The notes beneath the pieces are model-generated. The model had not been told where the DNA came from. It searched no databases and worked only from the letters and a program-made list of their open reading frames with translations. The position numbers and the translations under genes were made by a program. A stretch of 64,000 bases of DNA from Maricaulis alexandrii (GTDB taxonomy: Bacteria > Pseudomonadota > Alphaproteobacteria > Caulobacterales > Maricaulaceae): the NCBI RefSeq assembly GCF_005871165.1, contig NZ_SWKP01000007.1:1-64000 (forward strand). The letters run 5' to 3'. Below, in pieces: positions 1 to 7,465 of this stretch. The first letter of the stretch is position 1, and each line of letters opens with the position of its first letter.

Positions 1-431
1 CGCCCGGGCCACACGGCACAAGGTCACGACCGTGCTGGCACCCAGGCGGTTTCGGTGCGTCGCCCGCAAGGGAAGACGATCAAATCTCCGCGTGCGGGAG
101 ACCGGTCAGGTCACTCACACTCATAGCAAAATCCGACCCGTCAGGTCTCCCGCACACCTCTCATACCGCCAGGCGGAAACGCCGTGGCGCTACGTCCGCT
201 TCTTCAACCGCATCCATTTGTCATCCCGGACACACGCCTCTTTCCCAGGCAAAGCCCCGGGACCACGCCCGGGGGAAATGGAGATACAAGCCCCTCCCCA
301 AAACAGGGGATGCCGCTTCTGCCCGGCCCGACCTAGCGTTGCGGGCATGGGGTGGCGCTGGTCGTTTCCGGTCCTTTTCAACCTGGCCCGCACCGCCCCG
401 CCTTATCGAACGGCAGGGGGAGATCATTGCC
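1..431. other. Left-edge stretch without a supported gene
   Basis: No reading frame here looks like a conserved protein. The long forward frame that runs through it lacks a recognisable domain and overlaps the true secreted-protein gene in another frame. The stretch holds the hairpin repeat at 82-191 and a second GC-rich inverted repeat (CCCCGGG at 255-261 with CCCGGGG at 268-274). The promoter of the downstream gene should lie between about 300 and 431. Confidence 0.6.
82..191 (+). repeat. Dispersed ~110-bp hairpin repeat, copy A
   Basis: A perfect 12-bp inverted repeat (GTGCGGGAGACC at 92-103, complement at 144-155) encloses a 40-nt loop. It is preceded by AAATCTCCG and followed by CTCATACCGCCAGGCGGAAA and GTGGCGCT. 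The same flanks and a related stem occur in opposite orientation at 30899-31008. Arms differ between copies in a compensated way (GGAGACC versus GGACGCC), so pairing is kept while sequence changes. It probably belongs to an interspersed palindromic element family; function unknown. Confidence 0.75.
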
Positions 432-875
432 ATGAAACAAGTTTTAGCCTTGGGCCTTCTGGCTCTCGCTGCAGCCGCACCGGCTTCGGCCCAGACCTTC
501 GGGTCCGTCAATCTGCGCGCCGGCTTCACGCCGGATCCCTACCGCACGACAATCACTTCGGGCGGGAATATCCAGGCCAGCAGCTATTTTTCCAATTGCA
601 CGGGCTGGGTCGCGGACAATGTGGATTACCGGATCACCTATCAGGCGGGCAGTTTCGACCTGACCATCTCGGCCAATTCCAATGCCGACACGACCCTGCT
701 CGTGCGTGCGCCCAACGGCCAGTTCTATTGCGATGATGACAGCGGCGCCGGTCTCAACCCGGCCCTGACCATCCGCAACCCGCAATCGGGCACATATTCG
801 GTCTGGGTCGGTTCCTATCGCCAGGGCGAGTTTGCCCGGGCCACACTGTCCATTTCCGAACTGGGCCTGCAATAG
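432..875 (+). CDS. Secreted protein with a PPC (pre-peptidase C-terminal) type domain
   Basis: This 147-residue protein begins with a clear Sec signal peptide (MKQVLALGLLALAAAAPASA, cleavage expected near residue 20). The rest resembles a stand-alone pre-peptidase C-terminal beta-sandwich: an early Cys in SNCTGW, alternating hydrophobic strands, the FYCDDDSG loop with a second Cys, and a closing GTYSVWVGSY strand typical of the family. The two cysteines could form a disulphide in the periplasm. I chose ATG at 432 rather than the upstream in-frame ATG at 339 because the signal peptide starts there and AGGGGGAG precedes it. No enzyme domain is attached, so a binding or structural role is more likely than catalysis. 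Confidence 0.75.
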   Translation: MKQVLALGLLALAAAAPASAQTFGSVNLRAGFTPDPYRTTITSGGNIQASSYFSNCTGWVADNVDYRITYQAGSFDLTISANSNADTTLLVRAPNGQFYCDDDSGAGLNPALTIRNPQSGTYSVWVGSYRQGEFARATLSISELGLQ

Positions 876-881
876 GCCGGA

Positions 882-1721
882 TCAGGCCGTCAGCGACTTG
901 GCGTGGTGGCGGAGGTGGTCCTCCATGAAGGAAGCGATGAACCAGTAGGAATGGTCGTAACCGGGATGGCGGCGCAGGGTCAGGGACTGGCCCGCTTCCC
1001 GGCAAGCGGCCTCGAACAGTTCCGGTTTGAGCTGTTCTTCAAGGAGTTGGTCGTCCTCGCCCTGATCAACCAGGATATGCGCCTCTGTGGGCTGGCGTTT
1101 GACCAGTTCGCAGGCATCATGCTCGCCCCATTCCGGGCATTCATCGCCGAGATAGGCCTTGAACGCCTTCTGGCCCCAGGGCACCCGCGCCGGCGCCACG
1201 ATGGGCGCAAAGGCGGAGACACTGCGAAAGCGCTTGGGCTGTTTGAAATGCAGGGTCAGCGCGCCATGCCCGCCCATGGAATGACCGAAAATGCCCTGAC
1301 GCTCCATGTCGGCCGGGAATTCCGCCCCGATCAGGGCCGGCAATTCCTCCACGATATAGGACTGCATGGAAAAGTGCGGCGTCCAGGGTGGTTCAGTCGC
1401 ATCGATATAGAAGCCGGCCCCCTGCCCCAGATCATAGCTGTCATCATCGGCGACATCCTCGCCGCGCGGAGAGGTGTCGGGTGCGATCACCATCAGACCC
1501 AGTTCCGCCGCCATGCGCTGCAGGCCCGATTTCTCCATCACATTGGACCAATTGCAGGTCAGCCCGGACAGATACCAGAGCACCGGCACCGGACCGTCCT
1601 TGGCCTGGGGCGGCGTGAAGACCGCAAACCGCATCGTGCAGGCACAGGCCTCGCTGTCGTGATCATGCACGGACAGTGTGCCGCCGAAACTGCTCCAGGA
1701 CGAAACTCGGGTCAGGCTCAT
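882..1721 (-). CDS. fghA: S-formylglutathione hydrolase
   Basis: The 279-residue protein is an esterase D family alpha/beta hydrolase. It hydrolyses S-formylglutathione to formate and glutathione, the second step of glutathione-dependent formaldehyde oxidation in the cytoplasm. The nucleophile elbow is GHSMGGHGAL (Ser148), with the acid near Asp223/224 (VDQGEDDQ) and His257 in GYDHSYW. LSGLTCNWSN near residue 52 is also characteristic. The ATG overlaps the stop of the upstream small gene as ATGA, so the two are probably translationally coupled. The partner dehydrogenase frmA lies upstream on the same strand, separated by a lipoprotein and a vapBC pair. Confidence 0.95.
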   Translation of the reverse strand: MSLTRVSSWSSFGGTLSVHDHDSEACACTMRFAVFTPPQAKDGPVPVLWYLSGLTCNWSNVMEKSGLQRMAAELGLMVIAPDTSPRGEDVADDDSYDLGQGAGFYIDATEPPWTPHFSMQSYIVEELPALIGAEFPADMERQGIFGHSMGGHGALTLHFKQPKRFRSVSAFAPIVAPARVPWGQKAFKAYLGDECPEWGEHDACELVKRQPTEAHILVDQGEDDQLLEEQLKPELFEAACREAGQSLTLRRHPGYDHSYWFIASFMEDHLRHHAKSLTA

Positions 1722-2017
1722 GATGCGGTCCTTTCTTCAAAATCCTCGTGCAGGCGTTTCAGCACGGTCTCGAAATCCTTGAAGATCTCCGTGGCCGGCC
1801 ATTTCGGATCGGTCTCCGCCTTCCAGGTCAGGTGGACCAGGGCCCAGCGGCCATCCTCGATCTCGAACAGGCTGTCATCGGACCAGTCGGCCACCGCGAC
1901 CGCCCGCACTTCCAGACCATGCAGGACATGGCCAGGAATGCATTCCCGGCGCAGCTCGTCCTCGAAGGCGATGGCCTGCTCATCCTCCATCTCGAACCAG
2001 TCGGGCGGGAAGGTCAT
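1718..2017 (-). CDS. Small acidic protein of unknown function between vapC and fghA
   Basis: A 99-residue acidic, soluble protein with no signal peptide or membrane segment. It has a Trp-containing core (FEIEDGRWALVHLTW) and an amphipathic acidic C-terminal helix. I do not recognise a named family. The ATG at 2017 is chosen because it overlaps the vapC stop as ATGA; a longer frame to 2155 would lie inside vapC. Its own stop overlaps the fghA ATG. It therefore sits in a coupled vapC-x-fghA series and may assist or be co-expressed with the hydrolase, but this is inference. Confidence 0.75.
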   Translation of the reverse strand: MTFPPDWFEMEDEQAIAFEDELRRECIPGHVLHGLEVRAVAVADWSDDSLFEIEDGRWALVHLTWKAETDPKWPATEIFKDFETVLKRLHEDFEERTAS

Positions 2018-2445
2018 GGTGCGGCGGTCTCCAAAGGGAAGGTGGTGAGGTCTATGGCCTCGATGGCGAGCTGCTCGCAAGCCAGTTTGAGCATGCGCTT
2101 GTCGGCTGAAATCAGGGGCAAGCTCTCGCGGTGCGCCAGGGCCAGATACAGGCAATCATACACGGGATGCTGCAATCGGGCCGCCAACTCAAGCGCCTCG
2201 GGATAGAGCGTTCGATCCGGATGCAGATCAGCGAAACCGCTCAGATTCCTCAGGGCAATCGTGCAATCTTCCAACGGTGCCAACGCCTCCCGGACGTATT
2301 TCCAGAACGCGTTTGCTGTTTCGACCAGAATGAGTTCCGGTGCCACCATGCCAAAGGTCTGAACGGCCGCTTCGGCCCGTTCTGAACCGGCGACTGGCAG
2401 AAAGACTTTCACAGCGACACTGGCATCGAAAACCGCAAGCCTCAC
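2014..2445 (-). CDS. vapC: PIN-domain toxin, VapC/FitB type
   Basis: The 143-residue protein is a PIN-domain ribonuclease, a family whose toxins cleave tRNA or other RNA with Mg2+. The acidic site is visible: Asp7 in VFDASVAVK, Glu42 in LVETANAFW, Asp97 in VYDCLYLALA and Asp115 in ISADKRM. Translation starts at GTG (2443-2445), overlapping the antitoxin stop as GTGA, the usual coupled arrangement of vapBC. All four acidic residues are present, so the toxin looks intact. The RNA target cannot be read from sequence. Confidence 0.88.
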   Translation of the reverse strand: MRLAVFDASVAVKVFLPVAGSERAEAAVQTFGMVAPELILVETANAFWKYVREALAPLEDCTIALRNLSGFADLHPDRTLYPEALELAARLQHPVYDCLYLALAHRESLPLISADKRMLKLACEQLAIEAIDLTTFPLETAAP

Positions 2446-2669
2446 CGGTCCCGGTCCTCGCGGATGAGATCTGTCGGATCAAGGTCAATCGGCTTGCATC
2501 GCTCCCGCATGCCGCGCGCGAACTCAATGAAACCGCTGCGCTCACGCAAGGCCGTTTCCGCCAGCACTTCCCGCAGGAATTGCTCCAGCGACTTATCCTC
2601 CCGTGCCGCCATTCGCTTAAGATTGGCCACAACGCTGTCGTCGAGGTTGCGGATGATGACCTGGCCCAT
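2442..2669 (-). CDS. vapB: Ribbon-helix-helix antitoxin, VapB/FitA type
   Basis: A 75-residue protein whose N-terminal 40 residues form a ribbon-helix-helix DNA-binding domain (GQVIIRNLDDSVVANLKRMA, then AREDKSLEQFLREVL), as in FitA-type antitoxins. The C-terminal tail is charged and should wrap around the toxin. A strong ribosome binding site (AGGAGG) precedes the ATG at 2669. The palindrome at 2683-2695 just upstream is a likely operator for autoregulation by the VapBC complex. Confidence 0.88.
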   Translation of the reverse strand: MGQVIIRNLDDSVVANLKRMAAREDKSLEQFLREVLAETALRERSGFIEFARGMRERCKPIDLDPTDLIREDRDR

Positions 2670-2682
2670 GAGCGCCTCCTGC

Positions 2683-2695
2683 TATCATGATGATA
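2683..2695. promoter_or_regulatory. Candidate VapB operator palindrome
   Basis: TATCAT-G-ATGATA is a perfect 6+1+6 inverted repeat ending 13 bp upstream of the antitoxin ATG. RHH antitoxins usually bind short palindromes at this position. It is AT-rich against a GC-rich background. The assignment is inference from position and symmetry. Confidence 0.6.
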
Positions 2696-2726
2696 TCACA
2701 ATCCCACGAGCCATTGAAGCCAGGTC

Positions 2727-3230
2727 TCAACCGTCCGGACGCGACCGGAAAGAAGCGCAGCCAGAGCTGCCCGGCGGCTCATCTGTCGCCCGGAAGGCGC
2801 AGCGGTCCTCGAAGAAGCTGACATCAACCTGTGCTCCGGCATGCTCGAAACTCGACGTCATGAATTCGACAAAACCGTACTCACCCATCCGCACCTGCGC
2901 CTCAGCGCCAAAGCATCTGGACACTGCCCAGGCGAACTCACCCAGCGCGACGGAATGAGTGTACCGGCTGAGGCCGTCATACAGGGCGTGATCATATTCA
3001 TCGGCAACATGATCCGCCGTGGACCCTGCCACCATTCTGGCGCGCATGCCGATCACATCGGGACCGTAATTCCAGTCCCAACTGACGACACGTTCCGCGA
3101 CCGCACCCTGTTCGGCCCATGCGGCAAGGGCAGAGCACGCCTCGGGAGGCAACTCGAAATCAAGCTGTGACGACATTTGGCAAGCCCCCAACAAGAGACA
3201 ACTTGCCAGAATTCGCACAGCCCGTCCCAT
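2727..3230 (-). CDS. Putative lipoprotein of unknown function
   Basis: A 167-residue protein with a short lipoprotein signal (ILASCLLLGACQ; lipobox LLGAC, lipidated Cys at about residue 17). The mature part is acidic with several cysteines and no domain I recognise. Its gene abuts frmA: the frmA stop is at 3231, so frmA lies directly upstream on the same strand and the two could be co-transcribed, although nothing in the protein points to formaldehyde metabolism. Composition is slightly less GC-rich than the neighbouring enzymes. Confidence 0.65.
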   Translation of the reverse strand: MGRAVRILASCLLLGACQMSSQLDFELPPEACSALAAWAEQGAVAERVVSWDWNYGPDVIGMRARMVAGSTADHVADEYDHALYDGLSRYTHSVALGEFAWAVSRCFGAEAQVRMGEYGFVEFMTSSFEHAGAQVDVSFFEDRCAFRATDEPPGSSGCASFRSRPDG

Positions 3231-4340
3231 CTAGTACTCCACCACGCTCCGGATGCTTTCGCCGGCATGCATCAGGTCGAAGCCCTTATTGATGTCGTCG
3301 AGCTTGAGCTTGTGGGTGATCAGGCTGTCGATATTGATGCGGCCATCCATGTACATGTCGACGATCTTGGGCACGTCCGTGCGGCCACGGGCGCCGCCGA
3401 AGGCGGAGCCGCGCCAATTGCGGCCGGTGACCAGCTGGAAGGGACGGGTGGAGATTTCCGCACCGGCCGGCGCGACGCCGATCACGATGGAGGTGCCCCA
3501 GCCCTTGTGCGAGCATTCCAGCGCCGTGCGCATCACGTCGACATTGCCGATGCATTCGAACGTGTAGTCGGCGCCACCCCCGGTCAGCTCCACCAGATGG
3601 CCGACCAGATCACCCTTCACATCCTTGGGATTGACGAAATCGGTCATGCCGAACTGGCGCGCCATGGCTTCCTTGGCCGGGTTCATGTCGACACCGACAA
3701 TCTGGCGCGCGCCGATCATTTTCAGGCCCTGGATGACATTGAGGCCGATCCCGCCCAGACCGAAAACGACGGCGGTGCAATTCGGCTCGGCCTTGGCGGT
3801 GAAGACGACGGCGCCAATGCCCGTCGTCACGCCACAGCCGATATAGCAGATCTTGTCGAAGGGCGCGTCCTGGCGGACCTTGGCCAGCGCGATCTCGGGC
3901 AGGACCGTGTAGTTCGAGAAGGTCGAGCAGCCCATATAGTGCAGGATTTTCTCGCCCTTGTAGGAGAAGCGCGACGTGCCGTCCGGCATCACGCCCTGGC
4001 CCTGGGTCGAGCGGATCGACTGGCACAGATTGGTCTTGGGATTGAGGCAGTATTCGCACTCCCGGCATTCCGGCGTGTAGAGTGGAATGACATGGTCGCC
4101 CGGCTTCAGCCCGGTCACGCCCGGTCCGCATTCCACCACGACGCCGGCGCCTTCATGACCCAGAATGGCCGGAAACGCCCCTTCCGGGTCGGCACCGGAC
4201 AGGGTGAATTCATCGGTATGACAGATGCCCGTCGCCTTGATCTCGACCAGGACTTCTCCCGCCTGCGGGCCCTCCAGATCAACCTCGACAACTTCCAGCG
4301 GCTTGCCGGCTTCGAACGCAACTGCGGCACGGGTCTTCAT
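3231..4340 (-). CDS. frmA: S-(hydroxymethyl)glutathione dehydrogenase / class III alcohol dehydrogenase
   Basis: This 369-residue zinc-dependent medium-chain dehydrogenase oxidises the formaldehyde-glutathione adduct to S-formylglutathione with NAD. Visible features are the catalytic zinc ligands in GICHTDE and LGHEGAG, the structural zinc loop with four cysteines (PECRECEYC then NLC), the Rossmann motif GLGGIGLNV and a class III C-terminus. Length is exactly that of the family. It heads a leftward group that ends with fghA, which takes the next step. The region upstream carries a perfect 15-bp inverted repeat at 4428-4442. Confidence 0.96.
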   Translation of the reverse strand: MKTRAAVAFEAGKPLEVVEVDLEGPQAGEVLVEIKATGICHTDEFTLSGADPEGAFPAILGHEGAGVVVECGPGVTGLKPGDHVIPLYTPECRECEYCLNPKTNLCQSIRSTQGQGVMPDGTSRFSYKGEKILHYMGCSTFSNYTVLPEIALAKVRQDAPFDKICYIGCGVTTGIGAVVFTAKAEPNCTAVVFGLGGIGLNVIQGLKMIGARQIVGVDMNPAKEAMARQFGMTDFVNPKDVKGDLVGHLVELTGGGADYTFECIGNVDVMRTALECSHKGWGTSIVIGVAPAGAEISTRPFQLVTGRNWRGSAFGGARGRTDVPKIVDMYMDGRINIDSLITHKLKLDDINKGFDLMHAGESIRSVVEY

Positions 4341-4427
4341 GGGGCATCTCCGGGATTGGTGTTCGGGGTGTTTCGACCAGATTTGCCAGACGAGGTCAAA
4401 GGCAGAATGACACCGCTTGCGCAGTTC

Positions 4428-4442
4428 GCGAGGTGACCTCGC
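4428..4442. promoter_or_regulatory. Perfect 15-bp inverted repeat between frmA and a ketoacyl synthase
   Basis: GCGAGGT-G-ACCTCGC is a perfect 7+1+7 palindrome in the 155-bp divergent intergenic region. It lies 54 bp before the ketoacyl synthase start and 88 bp before the frmA start, so a bound protein could affect either promoter. No regulator gene is adjacent, so the binding factor is unknown. Confidence 0.5.
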
Positions 4443-4495
4443 TGGCGCTTGGTACTAGGTTGCGCGCCCTGACTGCCCGTTTCGGAGTGAAATGA

Positions 4496-5611
4496 ATGAG
4501 CGTTGTGATCCGGTCGACCGGCCTTTGGACCCCTGAAGAGTCGGTCTCGAATGACGAACTCGTCGCTTGCTTCAACGCCTATGTGGAACAGTTCAACGCC
4601 GACAATGCTGACGCCATCGAGCGCGGCGTCGTCGAACCGCTGAACCCCTCCTCCTCGGCTTTCATCGAGAAGGCTTCGGGCATCCAGTCGCGCTACACGA
4701 TCGACAAGGACGGCGTGCTGGATGTCGACCGGATGCGCCCCCGTGTCGCGCCGCGTCCGAACGAAGACCTGGCCCTGACGGCGGAAGCCGGCGTGGCGGC
4801 CGCCCGCGACGCGCTGAAAGCCGCCGGTCGCGATCCCAAGGATGTCGACGCCGTGATCTGCTCGGCCACCTCCATGCAGCGCACCTATCCCTGCATGGCG
4901 ATCGAGATGCAGAGCGAGCTGGGCATTACCGGGTTCGGCTTCGACATGACCGTCGCATGCTCCTCCGGCACGTTCGGCATGATCAATGCGATCAACATGA
5001 TCGAGACAGGCATGGCGAAATCGGTTCTGGTCATCGTGCCGGAAATCACCACGCCGCAGCTGAATTTCCGCGACCGCGACAGCCATTTCATCTTCGGCGA
5101 TGTCGCCGTGGCCATGCTGATCGAGCATGAAGACGTGGCTGGCGGCGAGGGCTGGCGGGTTCTGGGCCGCAACATGATGACCCAGTTCTCCAACAATATC
5201 CGCTCCAATTTCGGCTTCCTGAATGCATCCGAAGATCCGGAGCCTGAATTCGAGGACCGCTATTTCGTGCAGGAGGGCCGCAAGGTCTTCAAGGAAGTCT
5301 GTCCGATGGTCGCCGAGATGATCCTGTCCGACATGGACACATTCGGCCTGGCGCCGGACCAGATGAAGCGCCTGTGGCTGCACCAGGCCAATATCAACAT
5401 GAACATGCTGGTCGCGAAGAAGGTTTTGGGCCGCGAGTTCACCGAGGACGAAGCGCCGGTCATCCTTGACGAGTTTGCCAATACGGCAGGCGCCGGCTCC
5501 CTGGTCGCCTTCCATCGCCACAGTGACGGGTTTGCCGCGGGCGAGAAGGGGCTGATCTGCTCCTTCGGCGCGGGCTATTCCGCCGGCACGGTCTTCGTCG
5601 AAAAACTCTAA
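4496..5611 (+). CDS. FabH-like 3-ketoacyl-ACP synthase, beta-ketodecanoyl-ACP synthase type (copy 1)
   Basis: A 371-residue thiolase-fold condensing enzyme. The Cys-His-Asn triad of the KAS III group is present: Cys155 in VACSSGTFG, His296 in LHQANIN and Asn329 in EFANTAG. It is longer than FabH (about 320 residues) and carries the SNDELV...FNAYV N-terminus and IEKASGI...YTIDKDG region of the Pseudomonas PA3286-type enzymes, which condense octanoyl-CoA with malonyl-ACP and so feed beta-oxidation products into fatty-acid synthesis. GGAGTGA precedes the ATG. A second copy lies at 7466-8581 beyond amtB. Substrate is inferred from family, not proven. Confidence 0.85.
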   Translation: MSVVIRSTGLWTPEESVSNDELVACFNAYVEQFNADNADAIERGVVEPLNPSSSAFIEKASGIQSRYTIDKDGVLDVDRMRPRVAPRPNEDLALTAEAGVAAARDALKAAGRDPKDVDAVICSATSMQRTYPCMAIEMQSELGITGFGFDMTVACSSGTFGMINAINMIETGMAKSVLVIVPEITTPQLNFRDRDSHFIFGDVAVAMLIEHEDVAGGEGWRVLGRNMMTQFSNNIRSNFGFLNASEDPEPEFEDRYFVQEGRKVFKEVCPMVAEMILSDMDTFGLAPDQMKRLWLHQANINMNMLVAKKVLGREFTEDEAPVILDEFANTAGAGSLVAFHRHSDGFAAGEKGLICSFGAGYSAGTVFVEKL

Positions 5612-5791
5612 TCCCCGCCCTCAGCGGCCGGACTATCCTTCCCGCTCCATGACGGATGGGGGGATGATGAGGTGTGGCCGGAACCGGTGACAGTGACAGG
5701 ACGGGCTGGGCCCTCGGGAAGGCCCGCCTCGCGCGCCCGACAGCGCCATACAAAAACGTATAACAAAGTCGGCAAATCTGACACCGGTGCC

Positions 5792-5840
5792 AAAAAAAGA
5801 CCCGGCCCTGTCCAGTACAACGCACTGGCAGGGCCGGGTC
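5792..5840 (-). terminator. Rho-independent terminator for amtB
   Basis: A long stem (GACCCGGCCCTG, bulged T, CCAGT pairing with ACTGG, CAGGGCCGGGTC) spans 5799-5840. On the minus strand it is followed by seven T residues (A-run at 5792-5798 on the plus strand). Orientation fits termination of the leftward amtB transcript, about 170 nt after its stop codon. Confidence 0.8.
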
Positions 5841-5927
5841 AGTATGCGTCTCAAGCCGGGGAGGACAGGCCTGGACGTGCGAAACCCAATAACGGGTCCA
5901 GCCCCGAAGGGCAACTCTGTTTGGGTC

Positions 5928-5965
5928 GGGAGCGGGCGCCGCAACCCCTTACAGCACCCGCTCCC
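5928..5965. repeat. GC-rich inverted repeat downstream of amtB
   Basis: GGGAGCGGG (5928-5936) pairs with CCCGCTCCC (5957-5965) around a 20-nt loop. It lies between the amtB stop and the strong terminator. It has no T-run. It may stabilise the 3' end of the amtB transcript. Confidence 0.45.
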
Positions 5966-6009
5966 GCTCTCCGGCCCCCAACCGGCCGAAGATGGGTGGT
6001 GGGGTCAGA

Positions 6010-7221
6010 CTAACTGCCGACCGACTCACCATGCAAACTTGTATCGAGACCGGAGACCTCGGATTCCTCATCCACCCGCAGCGTCATCAGCTTGGATTGG
6101 ACGAAGAGGATGATGAAGGTGACGACACCGCAGTAAGCCGCCGCTGCCAGAGCCCCCCAGGCCTGGGTCCAGACCTGCAGGAGATTGCCCTCGATCGCGC
6201 CCGGCGTGCCGCCGATGGCCTCGCTGGCGAAGACACCGGTCAGGATGGCCCCGACCAGACCGCCCACACCATGCAGGCCGAACGCGTCCAGCGTGTCATC
6301 GATCTTGAGAGCCTTCTTCAGGGCGGTAACGCCCCAATAGGCACCGAAGGACCCGCCCGCACCGACCAGGAAGGCCGCCCAGGCCGGCACGAAACCGGCC
6401 GCCGGTGTGATCGCAACCAGACCGGCCACGGCACCCGATGCAGCGCCAAGCACGCTGGCCTTGCCGCGCAGGATCCATTCCAGACAGATCCAGACGATGA
6501 CCGCCGTCGCCGTCGCGACCTGCGTGGTCACGAGCGCGTGGGCCGCTGCGCCATCGGCAGCCAGAGCGGAACCACCATTGAAGCCGAACCAGCCCACCCA
6601 GAGGAAGCCGGCACCGGCGACCGTCAGCACCAGATTGTCCGGCGCCAGATTGGACCCCGGATAGCCTTTGCGCGGCCCCAGGAATTTCGCCAGGACCAGT
6701 CCTGCGACACCGGCATTGATATGCACCACCGCGCCGCCGGCAAAGTCGAGCACGCCCGCTTCACCCAGGAAGCCGCCGCCCCAGACCCAGTGGCAGATCG
6801 GGGCATAGACCAGGACCAGCCAAGCCGCGCCAAACACCATGAAGGCGGAGAAACGGATTCGTTCGACAGCCGCGCCGGCAATGATCGCCACCGTGATGAT
6901 GGCGAAGGTGAGCTGGAACATGAGGAAGAGGTTTTCCGGCAGGTCACCGGACATGCTGTCCGGCGTGATCCCGGCCAGACCGGCACTGGACAATCCGCCG
7001 ACAAAGGCGTTCAGCCCGCCGCCATCCGTGAATGCCAGGGAATAGGCCACCAGCGCCCAGACCACGGTGACGATGGCCGCAGCGCCGAGGCTCTGCATCA
7101 GCGTCGACAACACATTCTTCCGCCGCACCATACCGCCATAGAACAGGGCCAGACCCGGCAGGGTCATGAGCAGGACCAGAGCGGTCGAAGTCAAAATCCA
7201 GGCGTTGTTACCACTGTCCAT
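6010..7221 (-). CDS. amtB: Ammonium transporter
   Basis: A 403-residue Amt/MEP/Rh family channel of the inner membrane with about eleven membrane helices. The signature region is intact: Asp159 in VLDFAGGAVVHINAG, the pore twin-histidines His167 and His317 (AFGLHGVGG), and the N-terminal FYGGMVRRKNVL segment. There is no long cleaved signal peptide. Many bacteria have glnK immediately upstream of amtB; here the upstream neighbour is a divergent ketoacyl synthase, and the transporter stands alone. It ends with a strong terminator. Confidence 0.95.
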   Translation of the reverse strand: MDSGNNAWILTSTALVLLMTLPGLALFYGGMVRRKNVLSTLMQSLGAAAIVTVVWALVAYSLAFTDGGGLNAFVGGLSSAGLAGITPDSMSGDLPENLFLMFQLTFAIITVAIIAGAAVERIRFSAFMVFGAAWLVLVYAPICHWVWGGGFLGEAGVLDFAGGAVVHINAGVAGLVLAKFLGPRKGYPGSNLAPDNLVLTVAGAGFLWVGWFGFNGGSALAADGAAAHALVTTQVATATAVIVWICLEWILRGKASVLGAASGAVAGLVAITPAAGFVPAWAAFLVGAGGSFGAYWGVTALKKALKIDDTLDAFGLHGVGGLVGAILTGVFASEAIGGTPGAIEGNLLQVWTQAWGALAAAAYCGVVTFIILFVQSKLMTLRVDEESEVSGLDTSLHGESVGS

Positions 7222-7339
7222 GTGTGGGGCCTCCGGCGGGGTTGTTGCCGCTTTTTGCGATCTGCCGACGAGCTAAGCGGGCCATGCGGAGGGGAGTCGA
7301 CTATCGGCCCGGGATTTCCTGCATTTGCCGTTTTTGCGC

Positions 7340-7353
7340 TGCACAAATGTGCA
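7340..7353. promoter_or_regulatory. Palindrome in the amtB / ketoacyl synthase divergent region
   Basis: TGCACA-AA-TGTGCA is a 6+2+6 inverted repeat midway between the two divergent genes. It resembles a dimeric regulator site. I see no convincing sigma-54 motif in the region, so nitrogen control of amtB by that route is not supported. Confidence 0.4.
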
Positions 7354-7465
7354 CGATTGCTCGATTCTGATGCGAGCTCGCGCGGAGCGCCATGCGCGGA
7401 CGCATTGATCCGGGCCATTCATGGAGTAGGCTGCACCCCACCGGGAAGGAAATCAGAGACACGCC

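Larger units (their letters stand above)
5612..6009. other. 398-bp intergenic stretch between convergent genes
   Basis: This stretch separates the rightward ketoacyl synthase from the leftward amtB. I found no protein gene in it. It holds the strong amtB terminator (5792-5840) and a second GC-rich inverted repeat (5928-5965). Short frames in the stretch have no family resemblance. Confidence 0.6.

Noticed and set aside
32-736. Long forward frame of 234 codons at the left edge
   Set aside because: It runs through the hairpin repeat and overlaps the secreted PPC-type protein in another frame; its translation is Arg/Pro-rich with no domain.
1679-1721. Shared N-terminus MSLTRV in FghA and in the protein at 10668-11042
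   Set aside because: Only six residues agree and the rest is unrelated; coincidence is the simplest explanation.
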